NCBI GenBank assembly: GCA_900467685.1
Contig: UBQX01000003.1
Span: 186,001-250,000 of the forward strand
Direction: 5' to 3'
DNA: 64,000 nucleotides
Source: Hyphomicrobiales bacterium
GTDB lineage: Bacteria > Pseudomonadota > Alphaproteobacteria > Rhizobiales > Rhizobiaceae
Numbering within the stretch: position 1 is the stretch's first letter; every line of letters starts with the position of its first letter. A program made the position numbers and the translations under genes. Under the pieces are notes generated by a model. The model was not told the DNA's origin and did no database searches. It worked only from the letters and a program-made list of their open reading frames with translations. Below are positions 53,513 through 62,423 of the stretch, one piece after another.

Positions 53513-54049
53513 TCAGCTTTCGGGAATCTCCTTCAAGCCCTTCCGGAAGCGCTTCCAGTTGCGCACATAATTCTGCGCGGAGAGGCCGAGCCTCGCTGCG
53601 TCGCCCGCTTCGAGTGTTCGAATGGCGCGGGCAGGAGCGCCGACGATCAGCGAATTGTCCGGAAATTCCTTGCCCTCGGTGACCAGCGCATTGGCGCCGA
53701 CGAGGCAGTTGTTGCCGATCTTCGCTCCGTTGAGAACCGTCGCGCCCATGCCGATCAGCGAATTGTCGCCGATCGTGCAGCCATGGATGATCGCGCTGTG
53801 GCCGATGGTGCAGTTGCTGCCGATCCGCACGGGGAAGCCGGGATCGGTGTGGATCATCGTGTTTTCCTGGATATTCGAGCCCTTGCCGATGGCGATCAGT
53901 TCGTTGTCACCGCGCAGGGTTGCGTTGAACCAGATGCCGACATCCTCGCCCAGTTCCACCTTGCCGATGACATGGGCGCCCGGCGCGACCCAGTATTCAC
54001 CGTTTTCCGGTGTCCTCGGGCTGATCCCGTCCAGTTCATGCAGCGGCAT
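53513..54049 (-). CDS. Gamma carbonic anhydrase-like hexapeptide protein
   Basis: A 178-residue left-handed beta-helix protein with repeated hexapeptide turns. The zinc-ligand histidines of gamma-class enzymes are visible in MIHTDPG and GHSAIIHGC. Many such proteins (YrdA/PaaY) bind metal but have uncertain activity. AGGAGG lies before ATG 54049. It is divergent from terC. Confidence 0.88.
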   Translation of the reverse strand: MPLHELDGISPRTPENGEYWVAPGAHVIGKVELGEDVGIWFNATLRGDNELIAIGKGSNIQENTMIHTDPGFPVRIGSNCTIGHSAIIHGCTIGDNSLIGMGATVLNGAKIGNNCLVGANALVTEGKEFPDNSLIVGAPARAIRTLEAGDAARLGLSAQNYVRNWKRFRKGLKEIPES

Positions 54050-54222
54050 GTTGTCCTCCTTCGCCAGTACGGGTCTACTTATTGGCTGAATACACTGGCG
54101 ATTCAAGGGCTCCGGCACCATATAAGGTTGACAGGGAGCCGAGTTCCCGGCAGGTCTCGCGCCAAACGACGGGCGCACATTCAGAAGCCCTTTCCGAAAC
54201 CAGAACAGGAGACGTGATCGGC

Positions 54223-54903
54223 ATGTTCGGACTTGAAATGTCCGCCATCTATGCGCTCTTCCAGGTTGCCATGATCGACCTCGTGCTGGCCGGCGACAAT
54301 GCCATCGTCATCGGCATGGCGGCCGCGGGGCTGGACAAGAAGCTGCGCAGCAAGGCGATCCTCATCGGCATTCTGGCGGCGACGGTGCTACGCATCGTCT
54401 TTGCGCTCGTGGCCACCCAGCTTCTGCAACTGACTGGTCTGCTGCTGGCGGGCGGTATCCTGCTTCTCTGGGTCTGCTGGAAGATGTGGCAGGAGCTGCG
54501 CACCAGCGAGGCGGATCGCGAGCACAGCAGCGAGGCGCTGGAGATGGCGACGGACGGCGTACCCGACGCCGACAATCCGCGCCTCGACAGCGGACCGCGC
54601 AAGACGCTGCGCCAGGCGGTGACGCAGATCATCATCGCCGATGTTTCCATGTCGCTCGACAACGTGCTGGCCGTTGCAGGCGCTGCGCACGATCATCTGG
54701 GCGCGATGGTCTTCGGCCTGTCGCTCTCGGTCGTCCTTATGGGCGTGGCCTCGTCCTTCATCGCGAAGCTTCTGAACAAGCATCGCTGGATTGCCTGGGT
54801 CGGGCTGCTGGTCATCGTCTATGTCGCGATCAACATGATCTTCGACGGCACCGACGACCTGACCAATGGCGGGCTGCCTTATATTCCTTTCCTGAAGGGC
54901 TGA
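54223..54903 (+). CDS. TerC-family integral membrane protein
   Basis: A 226-residue membrane protein with about seven helices. The paired acidic motifs LAGDNAIVIGMA and SMSLDNVLAVAGAA are the TerC/Alx metal-transport signature. Members export manganese or aid metal loading of secreted proteins. AGGAG lies 11 bases before ATG 54223. No recognised riboswitch was found upstream. It lies 3 bases before dusA. Confidence 0.88.
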   Translation: MFGLEMSAIYALFQVAMIDLVLAGDNAIVIGMAAAGLDKKLRSKAILIGILAATVLRIVFALVATQLLQLTGLLLAGGILLLWVCWKMWQELRTSEADREHSSEALEMATDGVPDADNPRLDSGPRKTLRQAVTQIIIADVSMSLDNVLAVAGAAHDHLGAMVFGLSLSVVLMGVASSFIAKLLNKHRWIAWVGLLVIVYVAINMIFDGTDDLTNGGLPYIPFLKG

Positions 54904-54906
54904 GGC

Positions 54907-55917
54907 ATGAGCAACTTCTACGCCGAAAGCGTCGCATCGGGTGGCAAGATCTTCTCCATCGCCCCGATGCTGGATTGGACCGATCGGCACTATCGCTATC
55001 TGGCGCGCCTGCTTTCCAAGCGGGCGCTGCTCTATACGGAGATGGTGGTGGCAGATGCCATCCTCCATGGCGACCGCGAGCGGCTGCTGGGCTTCGATGC
55101 GTCGGAGCACCCGGTGGCCTTGCAGCTGGGCGGCTCGGATCCGGTGAAATTGACGGAGGCGGTTCGGATTGCCAGCGACTTCGGCTATGATGAGATCAAT
55201 CTCAATGTAGGGTGCCCGTCAGATCGCGTGCAGTCTGGAACCTTCGGGGCCTGCCTTATGCAGACGCCGGATGTCGTCGCTGCGGCTGTGGCTGCGATGA
55301 AAAAGGTTGCCAATGTTCCCGTCACGGTGAAATGCCGGATCGGCGTGGACGAGCAGGATCCGGAAGCGGCGCTGCCGGGTCTTGTGATCCCGGCGCTGGA
55401 AGCCGGAGCTGATGCGGTGTGGGTTCATGCTCGCAAGGCGTGGCTGCAGGGTCTCAGCCCCAAGGAGAACCGGGACATTCCGCCGCTCGACTACGACATC
55501 GTCTATCGTCTGAAGCAGCGCTTCCCGAATGTCTTCATCGGCATCAACGGCGGCATCCTGACGCTGGATGAGGCGAGGGCGCATCTTGCGCATGTGGACG
55601 GCGTGATGATGGGCCGGGCTGCCTATCATAACACCTCAATCCTGGGCGATGTCGATGCGGTGCTCTTTGGCGACGAGCGCGAGACGCTGTCGCGCGAGGA
55701 GCTTCTCGAAGCCATGAGCAACTATTGCGCGGCCTTCGTCGCCTCGGGTGGCAAGCTCTCGACAGTGACACGGCATATGCTGGGATTGTTTCAGGGCATG
55801 CCGGGCGCGCGGCGCTATCGACAGGTGCTGTCGACCGATGCGCCAAAGCCGGGCGCGGGCGTTGAGGTGATTGCCCGGGCGTTTGACGCCATGCAGCCGG
55901 CGGAGCTCGCCGGCTGA
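54907..55917 (+). CDS. dusA: tRNA-dihydrouridine synthase A
   Basis: Flavin enzyme that reduces uridines in the D-loop of tRNA (U20/U20a). The 336-residue protein begins with the FMN-binding barrel (APMLDWTDRHYRYLARL) and has NLNVGCPSDRVQSGTFGACL (quoted part, with the active Cys) and WLQGLSPKENRDIPPL, a DusA-specific stretch. It likely shares a transcript with terC. Confidence 0.94.
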   Translation: MSNFYAESVASGGKIFSIAPMLDWTDRHYRYLARLLSKRALLYTEMVVADAILHGDRERLLGFDASEHPVALQLGGSDPVKLTEAVRIASDFGYDEINLNVGCPSDRVQSGTFGACLMQTPDVVAAAVAAMKKVANVPVTVKCRIGVDEQDPEAALPGLVIPALEAGADAVWVHARKAWLQGLSPKENRDIPPLDYDIVYRLKQRFPNVFIGINGGILTLDEARAHLAHVDGVMMGRAAYHNTSILGDVDAVLFGDERETLSREELLEAMSNYCAAFVASGGKLSTVTRHMLGLFQGMPGARRYRQVLSTDAPKPGAGVEVIARAFDAMQPAELAG

Positions 55918-55939
55918 AGTTTCATATTCTGTTTAAGCG

Positions 55940-56392
55940 TTAGTCGGCGCGGATCATTTCCGTGCCGAGCAACAGGTCGTGGACCAGACGGCCGTGGTTG
56001 GTGAAGAGGCCGGCCAGAAGAATGAGCGGCGTCAGAACGGCGTTCATGATCCAGAACAGCACGAGGTGGACGAGGGCGACCATGAAGTCGATCGGCTGGT
56101 TATCCAGACGGCGCATTCTGAGGCCCACCGCGCGCATGCCGGGCGTTGCCTGCGCCGGTCCGCCGATCGACAGGCCGAAATAGAGGCCGGCGACGATGAA
56201 GAACAGGACCGGATACAGATAGAAGCCAAGGCCGAATGTGAACAGGCCGAGGAAGAAGACCACGACGATCGCGGGCAGCATGAGCAGTGCCACGATCACA
56301 TAGTCGATGATGAAGCCGAAGATGCGCCGTGACAGGACGCCCTGATAGGCGCGCCAATCCAGCTCTCGAATGTCTTCGCGGGTCATGCTCAT
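55940..56392 (-). CDS. RDD family membrane protein
   Basis: A 150-residue inner-membrane protein with three hydrophobic segments and the RDD pattern (YQGVLSRRIFGFIIDYVIV and GRLVHDLLLGTEMI). Function unknown; some members relate to ion balance. GGAGAC eight bases before ATG 56392 supports this start. It converges with dusA. Confidence 0.88.
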   Translation of the reverse strand: MSMTREDIRELDWRAYQGVLSRRIFGFIIDYVIVALLMLPAIVVVFFLGLFTFGLGFYLYPVLFFIVAGLYFGLSIGGPAQATPGMRAVGLRMRRLDNQPIDFMVALVHLVLFWIMNAVLTPLILLAGLFTNHGRLVHDLLLGTEMIRAD

Positions 56393-56485
56393 CGTCGTTC
56401 GTCTCCAATGGAGGGCAACAGGCCCTCGACGCCCTATCATATGGTGTGGCATCGCGCGGTCTTCAACGCGCCTGGAGTTGACCGC

Positions 56486-57499
56486 TCACGCCTTGGCGAG
56501 AATCTTCGCCACTTCCGGCGCGAAATAGGTGAGGATGCCGTCGCAGCCGGCGCGCTTGAAGCAGAGAAGCTGCTCCATCATCACCCGCTGGCCGTCGATC
56601 CAGCCGTTGGCGGCTGCGGCTTTCACCATCGAGTATTCGCCAGACACCTGATAGGCGAAGACGGGCAGGCCGAATTCCTGTTTCATGCGCCAGACGATAT
56701 CGAGATAGGGCAGGCCGGGCTTGACCATCAGCATGTCCGCGCCTTCCTCGACATCCAGCGCTGCGTCGCGGATCGCTTCCGTGCCGTTGGCGGGATCGAT
56801 GTAATAGGAGTTCTTGTCGCCCTTCAGCAGCCCGCCGGTCGAGATGGCCTCGCGATAGGGACCGTAATGGCCGGAGGAGAATTTCGTCGCATAGGACATG
56901 ATGCCGACATTCTGGTGTCCGGCGGCGTCCAGCGCCTCGCGGATGGCGCCGATGCGCCCGTCCATCATTTCCGACGGTGCGATGATGTCGGAACCGGCAT
57001 CCGCCTGGATGACGGCAGCGCGCGCGACGAGTTCCACGGTCTCATCGTTCACGATGATGCCATCGCGCAGGATGCCGTCATGGCCGTGGCTGGTGAAGGG
57101 ATCAAGTGCCACATCGGTGATGACGCCGATCTCCGGCACGGCCTTCTTCACGGCGGCCGTCGCCTGGTTGATCAGGTTCTCTCGCTCGAGGATCTGCGAG
57201 CCGGTGACGTCGCGCAGGTCCATCTCGATATTCGGGAAGGTGGCGATGGCCGGGATGCCGAGCGCTGCTGCTTCCTTGGCTGCCTCCACAAGCATGTCCA
57301 CGCTCATGCGGTTGACGCCCGGCATGGCGGCGATCGGATCGACAGTGTTCGTTCCCGGCACCACGAAGACCGGCCAGATGAGGTCGTCCACCGTCAGCGA
57401 ATTCTCGCGCACCAGGCGGCGCGTCCAGTCGGCCTTGCGGTTGCGGCGCATGCGGCGGTGGCCGGTGATCAGGTCTACGGCGTGGGTCTTGTCGGTCAT
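56486..57499 (-). CDS. hemB: Porphobilinogen synthase (delta-aminolevulinate dehydratase)
   Basis: Condenses two 5-aminolevulinate molecules to porphobilinogen in heme and corrin synthesis. The 337-residue protein has the Schiff-base lysine in MLMVKPGLPYLD and a second lysine in ATKFSSGHYG. The metal site reads LDPFTSHGHDG: aspartates stand where zinc-type enzymes have cysteines, as in rhizobial Mg-dependent enzymes. AAGGAC precedes ATG 57499; upstream open codons were excluded. Confidence 0.95.
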   Translation of the reverse strand: MTDKTHAVDLITGHRRMRRNRKADWTRRLVRENSLTVDDLIWPVFVVPGTNTVDPIAAMPGVNRMSVDMLVEAAKEAAALGIPAIATFPNIEMDLRDVTGSQILERENLINQATAAVKKAVPEIGVITDVALDPFTSHGHDGILRDGIIVNDETVELVARAAVIQADAGSDIIAPSEMMDGRIGAIREALDAAGHQNVGIMSYATKFSSGHYGPYREAISTGGLLKGDKNSYYIDPANGTEAIRDAALDVEEGADMLMVKPGLPYLDIVWRMKQEFGLPVFAYQVSGEYSMVKAAAANGWIDGQRVMMEQLLCFKRAGCDGILTYFAPEVAKILAKA

Positions 57500-57641
57500 G
57501 TTGGCTGTCCTTCGGATAGATCGGCCCCGTGTTATCACGCAGCCCTCACAAACGGAACGATGAAACGAACCGTTGATGGCGTGCCGAATTGACACGGGGC
57601 GGGCTGGCGGTCGGCGTTGCGGTCGCTTATCGTCCCGCCCC

Positions 57642-58076
57642 ATGAGTGGCGATTCAAGACCGGCCGTCCGGCGCACCCTGATCGAGACGCTTTTCACCGT
57701 CTTCATGCGCATGACGGCGATGGCCTGTTTCTATTTCGGACTGCGCTACTGGGATCTCGTGCTCGGCATCACGTCCGGCAGCGCCATCCGTTTCGATGTC
57801 ATGACCGTGCCGTGGCGCACGCTCGCGACCGTGCTCGCGGTCTGCTATCCGATCGTTGCACTCGGGCTCTGGATGGGGTCCGCCTGGGGTGCGGTTCTGT
57901 GGGCTGCGGTGGCGATCGGCGAGGTGCTGGCGCATACGCTCTGGGCCCATATCTACGGGCCGGACGACCTGCTGATCGTCATGGATGTCAGCGTTGCCTG
58001 CCTCTATCTCGCCTTCCGGATCGGTCTCTTCCTGGAGCGGCGCGGACGCAACCGGGTAAGGAGTGATTCACTGTAA
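57642..58076 (+). CDS. DUF6163-like small membrane protein
   Basis: A 144-residue protein with about four hydrophobic segments (for example MTAMACFYFGL, LATVLAVCYPIVALGLWM and VLWAAVAIGEVLAHTLW). Rhizobial proteins of this type are grouped as DUF6163; no function is known. ATG 57642 starts where the hydrophobic pattern begins. It lies directly before ldtR, and whether the two are co-transcribed is open, with 127 bp between them. Confidence 0.78.
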   Translation: MSGDSRPAVRRTLIETLFTVFMRMTAMACFYFGLRYWDLVLGITSGSAIRFDVMTVPWRTLATVLAVCYPIVALGLWMGSAWGAVLWAAVAIGEVLAHTLWAHIYGPDDLLIVMDVSVACLYLAFRIGLFLERRGRNRVRSDSL

Positions 58077-58203
58077 TTCCCACCTTGTGGATAGTAACGC
58101 CCTGTTAATGCTGCGGTTTAAGTAGAATTTTAGATGCATTCGATAGTCTCTGGTCATAGGCGGAAGAAAACAAAAGAACCGCCACAAAAACAGAGAGGCA
58201 GTC

Positions 58204-58713
58204 ATGATCAAGAACCAGAAGCAGGCCGTCGCCGCCGTCGAAACACATGAAGACCCGATCCGCGATCTCTATATGGAATCGCTGCACCTGGTAGAGCGGC
58301 TGCACCGCCGCCTGCTGGATGTCATCAAGGACGAGTTCGACCGTCAGGGTCGTTCGGATGTCAACGCCGTCCAGGCACTCCTTCTTTTCAACATCGGCAA
58401 TTCGGAGCTGACCGCCGGCGAGCTGCGCTCGCGCGGTTACTACCTCGGCTCGAACGTGTCCTACAATGTCAAGAAGCTGGTCGATCTCGGCCTCATCAAC
58501 CACAGCCGCTCGCGTGTCGACCGCCGCGCCGTCCGCATCAGCCTGACCAAGGCCGGCCAGGACATCGCAGAGACCGTTGCCCGTCTTTATGAGCGCCATA
58601 TCGGCTCGATCCAGAAGGTCGGTGGCATTGGCGAAGACGAGTTCACGCAGATGAACAAGCTGCTGCAGCGTCTCGACCGCTTCTGGAACGACAGCATCCT
58701 TTACCGTCTGTAA
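58204..58713 (+). CDS. ldtR: MarR-family regulator, LdtR-like
   Basis: A 169-residue winged-helix regulator: LLLFNIGNSELTAGELRSRG and NVSYNVKKLVDLGLINHSRS, then a wing with VDRRAVRISLTKAG. It matches LdtR of Liberibacter and other rhizobia, which controls an L,D-transpeptidase gene and responds to small aromatic effectors. The transpeptidase gene lies directly downstream here. AGAGAGG precedes the ATG. Confidence 0.88.
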   Translation: MIKNQKQAVAAVETHEDPIRDLYMESLHLVERLHRRLLDVIKDEFDRQGRSDVNAVQALLLFNIGNSELTAGELRSRGYYLGSNVSYNVKKLVDLGLINHSRSRVDRRAVRISLTKAGQDIAETVARLYERHIGSIQKVGGIGEDEFTQMNKLLQRLDRFWNDSILYRL

Positions 58714-58740
58714 ACGACGCGTCGGTACGCTGATCTCTCG

Positions 58741-58770
58741 AAAGGGCCGGGCGGTTTCCGTCCGGCCTTT
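58741..58770 (+). terminator. Terminator after ldtR
   Basis: AAAGGGCCGGGCGG pairs with CCGTCCGGCCTTT (one bulged G, one G-U) around TTT. The right arm ends in TTT but no longer U-run follows. Confidence 0.6.
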
Positions 58771-58928
58771 CGCATTGCAACGAAAGCGCGACGGCGAGAC
58801 ACGAATCGGCCATATTGCTGTGTCAACTCGGCAACAATGGTCGCGCCCTCTCCAGATGCGCGCCTCACGCCCCGGCGGGCGTTTCCCCCAGCCCGCCTGC
58901 ACAGCGATTTCGATGGATTGGTTTGAGA

Positions 58929-60242
58929 ATGTCGGACAAGAAAATACTTGATCTCTCCCGCCGCGCCTTCCTCCGCAGCGCGGCTGCAGGCGGCCTTGTT
59001 GCCGTTGCAGGCAGCGCGTTTGCGGACGATACTGCGCTCCAGAGCGTGATCGACGCGCCGCGCCGCGGCGACTGGGACGACCAGTTCGACGCCAAGGCCA
59101 TGAGTTCGGCCTCTGCCGTTGCCTCGAACAACCCGATCTTCGGACCCGAAGCACAGCCGAACATCCAGCAGGCGATCCTCAAGTATCAGGAAATCGTGGC
59201 GCAGGGCGGCTGGCCGCAGGTCAATCCCGGCCAGAAGCTGCAGCTGGGCGTTGCCGATCCCTCGGTCCAGACGCTGCGCAAGCGCCTGATGGTTTCCGGC
59301 GACCTGCCGCAGGCAACCGGTATCTCCAACGCCTATGACTCTTACGTCGCTGCCGCCGTCAAGCGCTTCCAGGCCCGTCACGGCCTGCCGCAGGATGGCG
59401 TGCTCGGTGATTTCACGCTGAAGGCGATGAATGTTCCGGCCGATATCCGCCTCATGCAGCTGCAGACGAACTTCAAGCGCCTGCAGGAAGTGAAGGTCGA
59501 TCTCGGCCAGCGCTATGTCATGGTCAACATTCCGGCCGCCTATATCGAGGCCGTCGAAAACGGCCGCGTCGTTCAGCGCCATACGGCAGTTGTCGGCCGC
59601 GAGTCGCGTCCGACACATATCATCGACAGCAAGATCTACGAGGTCATCCTCAATCCATACTGGACCGCGCCGCGCTCGATCGTCGAAAAGGACATCGTGC
59701 CGCTGATGCAGAAGGATCCGACCTATCTGACGCGCAACAATATCCGTCTGCTCGACGGCAAGGGCCAGGAAGTGGACCCGAAGACGATCGACTGGAACTC
59801 CGGCAAGGCTCCGAACCTGACCTTCCGTCAGGATCCGGGCAAGATCAACGCCATGGCGTCGACCAAGATCAACTTCCACAACCCGAACAACGAGTACATG
59901 CACGACACGCCTCAGCAGGGCCTGTTCAACAAGCTCGTCCGCTTCGAATCCTCGGGCTGCGTGCGCGTCCAGAACGTGCGCGACCTGGCCACCTGGCTGC
60001 TGCGCGACACCGCCCCGTGGGACCGCCAGCGCATCGAGGCGGTCATCCAGACCCGCGTCAACACGCCGATCAAGCTCGCACAGGAAGTGCCGGTCTATTT
60101 CAAGTACTTCACCGCCTGGTCCGCGAAGGACGGCATCGTCCAGTTCCGCGACGACATCTACTCGATGGACGGCGCCCAGCAGCTGGCCCTGCAGACGGGG
60201 TTGAACCAGGAAACGGTGGATGGCGCGGTGAACGCGCAGTAA
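58929..60242 (+). CDS. ldtP: L,D-transpeptidase with peptidoglycan-binding domain (LdtP-like)
   Basis: A 437-residue exported enzyme. The twin-arginine signal SRRAFLRSAAAGGLVAVAGS ends near residue 35. A peptidoglycan-binding module (about 130-165, RFQARHGLPQDGVLGDFTLK) precedes the YkuD catalytic domain, whose nucleophile is C344 in SSGCVRV with H nearby. The size and order match YcbB-like proteins and the LdtP of Liberibacter. Control by LdtR is inferred from adjacency. Confidence 0.92.
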   Translation: MSDKKILDLSRRAFLRSAAAGGLVAVAGSAFADDTALQSVIDAPRRGDWDDQFDAKAMSSASAVASNNPIFGPEAQPNIQQAILKYQEIVAQGGWPQVNPGQKLQLGVADPSVQTLRKRLMVSGDLPQATGISNAYDSYVAAAVKRFQARHGLPQDGVLGDFTLKAMNVPADIRLMQLQTNFKRLQEVKVDLGQRYVMVNIPAAYIEAVENGRVVQRHTAVVGRESRPTHIIDSKIYEVILNPYWTAPRSIVEKDIVPLMQKDPTYLTRNNIRLLDGKGQEVDPKTIDWNSGKAPNLTFRQDPGKINAMASTKINFHNPNNEYMHDTPQQGLFNKLVRFESSGCVRVQNVRDLATWLLRDTAPWDRQRIEAVIQTRVNTPIKLAQEVPVYFKYFTAWSAKDGIVQFRDDIYSMDGAQQLALQTGLNQETVDGAVNAQ

Positions 60243-60267
60243 CCGGCGCGGTTACGAGAGAAATCAG

Positions 60268-60300
60268 AACGGGCGGTCGAGAGGTCGCCCGTTTCTGTTC
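60268..60300 (+). terminator. Terminator-like hairpin after ldtP
   Basis: AACGGGCG (60268-60275), 10-nt loop and CGCCCGTT (60286-60293), followed by TCTGTTC. Confidence 0.6.
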
Positions 60301-60353
60301 TTTGGGGAAGTGTTGCGCGGCAGGTCAGCCGCGAGATTTGGTGCGGCGTCGAA

Positions 60354-60432
60354 TACCCCCTCACCAAGCTCGCCATGCCAATCGGCTACGCCTCTTGGGG
60401 CGAGCTATCCTCTCCCACAGGGGGAGAGGAGG
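60354..60432. repeat. Second repeat family, copy 2
   Basis: About 79 bp matching 1133-1219 with only a few substitutions, including the nested palindromes ending in CCTCTCCC...GGGGAGAGG. It separates the convergent ldtP and small secreted protein genes and may serve as their transcription end. Confidence 0.8.
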
Positions 60433-60437
60433 GTGGC

Positions 60438-60926
60438 TCACTCCGCAGACTTGATCGACGCCAAAATCTTGCCGACAGCTGCCGAGTTCTTTTCTTCCTC
60501 GCCCGGCGTGCCCCAGTAGGTCAGCACGGCGACGGTCTTTTCGTTCAGCACGAGGGCGGCGAGGCCGACGGAGGCGGGGCCGTCCTTGTCCTTGCCGGCC
60601 CATTCGATGTAGATGATGTCTTTCCCGTTCAGCTTGTCTTCCGTGTATTTCTGGGTCTTCTCGTCGATGGAGACGCCCTGGCTGTCGAGGAACTTGGCGG
60701 CTTCGTCGATCATGTCGCCGGTCTTCTTCGGCGAGGCGATGTCGATGGCGAGATAGACGGAATTGTCGGCTGAGTTGATCTCGATGCCAGTGCCGGTCTC
60801 GTTCGTCGTCCAGTCATCCGGAACATCGGCCGAAATGATCGGGCGGTTCGACGGGATCTGGATCTCGCCGGCATAGGCGACGGTCGACAGGAGCAGGGCG
60901 GCGGTCGCGACGAGCAATGTCTTCAT
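60438..60926 (-). CDS. Small secreted protein, paralogue A of a three-gene family
   Basis: A 162-residue periplasmic protein with a signal peptide (MKTLLVATAALLLSTVAYA). The mature part has IPSNRPIISADVPDDWTTNE, DIASPKKTGDMIDEAAKFLD and VLTYWGTPGEEEKN, shared with 61798-62289 and 62424-62915. No known domain is recognised; homologues are sometimes mislabelled as histidine kinases, for which nothing here gives support. RBS AGGGGAAC lies upstream of the ATG. Confidence 0.85.
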   Translation of the reverse strand: MKTLLVATAALLLSTVAYAGEIQIPSNRPIISADVPDDWTTNETGTGIEINSADNSVYLAIDIASPKKTGDMIDEAAKFLDSQGVSIDEKTQKYTEDKLNGKDIIYIEWAGKDKDGPASVGLAALVLNEKTVAVLTYWGTPGEEEKNSAAVGKILASIKSAE

Positions 60927-61130
60927 GGGGTTCCCCTTTGTGCCAGTGAGGCGCCCGTCTTTCGCGGGCGGCCTTGCGGCCGGTTTATCTCAGCGAAGCG
61001 GATATCGCGGCGTGGCCGCCGTTGCCCGGGGACCGCTTCCACCGCCGGGCGGCAAAGTATAAACCGTCGCGCGCGGACTGTGATGTGGGCGCAGGGATGA
61101 TCCCAGAAATATCTTTTTCGGGTTTGAGGC

Positions 61131-61706
61131 TCAGGCTGCCTTGCCCTGTCGTTCCGCCAGCGCGCGCAGGCATGCCTCGAAGCCCGTCAGGTCGGTGTAG
61201 AGCGCATCGGCTTGGGCCTTGTGGGCGACGATTGGGCCGCCGCGGCGCGTGACGCCACCATGCAGCATGAGGTTTTCGATCATGTCGAAATCCTCGAGCG
61301 AAAGGCCATCGGGGCCGCGCTTGTGACCATCGGCGGCGAGTTCCACCTTGCCGCCGTAGAACTCGACAGTGCGGGCATAGTGCGTTTCTGTGACATTCGT
61401 ATAGGCCGCGACGATCTTGCCGCTGGCGCACATGTAGCCGAGTTCGAACACGGTGCCGGGGTCTGCGGCGATCCCGCGGAAGGGAGTCAGATTGGCTATC
61501 ACGCCGTCGGCGTCGTTCATGAAGCTCTCGTCGACCGCGCTGATGTTGAGGCCGAACTGGTGGCGTGTGGGCGCCGGCTCGATGGCCAGATCGCCGGGGC
61601 AGAGCGGCTCGAAGCCATAGGCGCGGGTGAGCGCTGCCTTGGCATCGAGAACGGCACGTGCATTGGGGAGAAAGACCTCAGGTCCGGCGAGATAAAGCTT
61701 CAACAT
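61131..61706 (-). CDS. Nucleoside 2-deoxyribosyltransferase family protein
   Basis: A 191-residue protein of the YtoQ/Ndt superfamily: LKLYLAGPEVFLPNA at the N terminus, a central VIANLTPFRGIAADPGTVFE (quoted part) and ELGYMCASGKIVAAYTN. Such proteins exchange bases on deoxyribonucleosides or hydrolyse nucleotides. ATG 61706 fits the conserved N terminus. It sits between two paralogous secreted-protein genes. Confidence 0.88.
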   Translation of the reverse strand: MLKLYLAGPEVFLPNARAVLDAKAALTRAYGFEPLCPGDLAIEPAPTRHQFGLNISAVDESFMNDADGVIANLTPFRGIAADPGTVFELGYMCASGKIVAAYTNVTETHYARTVEFYGGKVELAADGHKRGPDGLSLEDFDMIENLMLHGGVTRRGGPIVAHKAQADALYTDLTGFEACLRALAERQGKAA

Positions 61707-61797
61707 GAAAAGACCGTCCAGCGGGGAATGAAAGGGACTAAGTCCTTTCATAAGTCGCGGGACGGTCTTGTGCAATGCAGGAGAAACCCAGCGGCGC

Positions 61798-62289
61798 TTA
61801 CTGCGCCAGCTTGATCGAATCCAGGATCTTGCCGATTTCCGGCGTGTGCTTGTCTTCCTCGCCCTGCGTTCCCCAATAGGTGAGGACGAGAACGGTCTTT
61901 TCGTCGAGGATCAGAACAGCCAGGCCGATGGAGGCGGGGCCATCCTTGTCCTCGCCCGACCAGCTGATATAGACGATGTCCTTGCCGTTCAGCTTGTCTT
62001 CCGAATATTTCTGCGTGTTCGTGTCGATCTTGATGCCCTGGTCATCCAGGAATTTGGCCGCGTCGTCGATGATGCCGTCCATCTTCTTGGGCGAGGCGAT
62101 GTCGACGGAGAAATAGACTGCGCCGTCATCCGATGTGCCTTCAAGACCCGTGTCGGTCTCGTTGGTCTTCCAGCCATTCGGCATGTCCAGCGTCGCGACC
62201 GGGCGGTTGGACGGGATTTCCCACTGCTTGGCGTGAGCAGTGGACGCGAACATGAGCGCGACCGAGGCCGCGATGATCAGTTTTTTCAT
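61798..62289 (-). CDS. Small secreted protein, paralogue B
   Basis: A 163-residue protein with signal peptide MKKLIIAASVALMFASTAHA, then IPSNRPVATLDMPNGWKTNE, VDIASPKKMDGIIDDAAKF and VLVLTYWGTQGEEDKHTPEI. It is closest to the other two copies in the middle and C-terminal region. Role unknown; the repeated PASIGLAVLILDEKT stretch looks like a beta-strand core. Confidence 0.85.
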   Translation of the reverse strand: MKKLIIAASVALMFASTAHAKQWEIPSNRPVATLDMPNGWKTNETDTGLEGTSDDGAVYFSVDIASPKKMDGIIDDAAKFLDDQGIKIDTNTQKYSEDKLNGKDIVYISWSGEDKDGPASIGLAVLILDEKTVLVLTYWGTQGEEDKHTPEIGKILDSIKLAQ

Positions 62290-62383
62290 GGATTTGGCCC
62301 CTCAGGAATAATGCAACGAGAAATTACTAGAGATTCTCGAAATGCGGTAGAGGGCTGGAATATCGTTTTGAAACAATGGTTAA

Positions 62384-62409
62384 GGGGCGGCGGTTGGTCC
62401 TGCCGCCCC
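62384..62409 (-). terminator. Hairpin downstream of paralogue C
   Basis: GGGGCGGC and GCCGCCCC form an 8-bp stem around 10 nt, 15 bases beyond the end of paralogue C on its strand. The following bases are only moderately T-rich. Confidence 0.55.
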
Positions 62410-62423
62410 AAAGGTCCGTCCGC

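Noticed and set aside
54050-54222. Manganese (yybP-ykoY) riboswitch before the TerC gene
   Set aside because: Some pairing near GGGAGCC is possible but the conserved loops of that class were not found.
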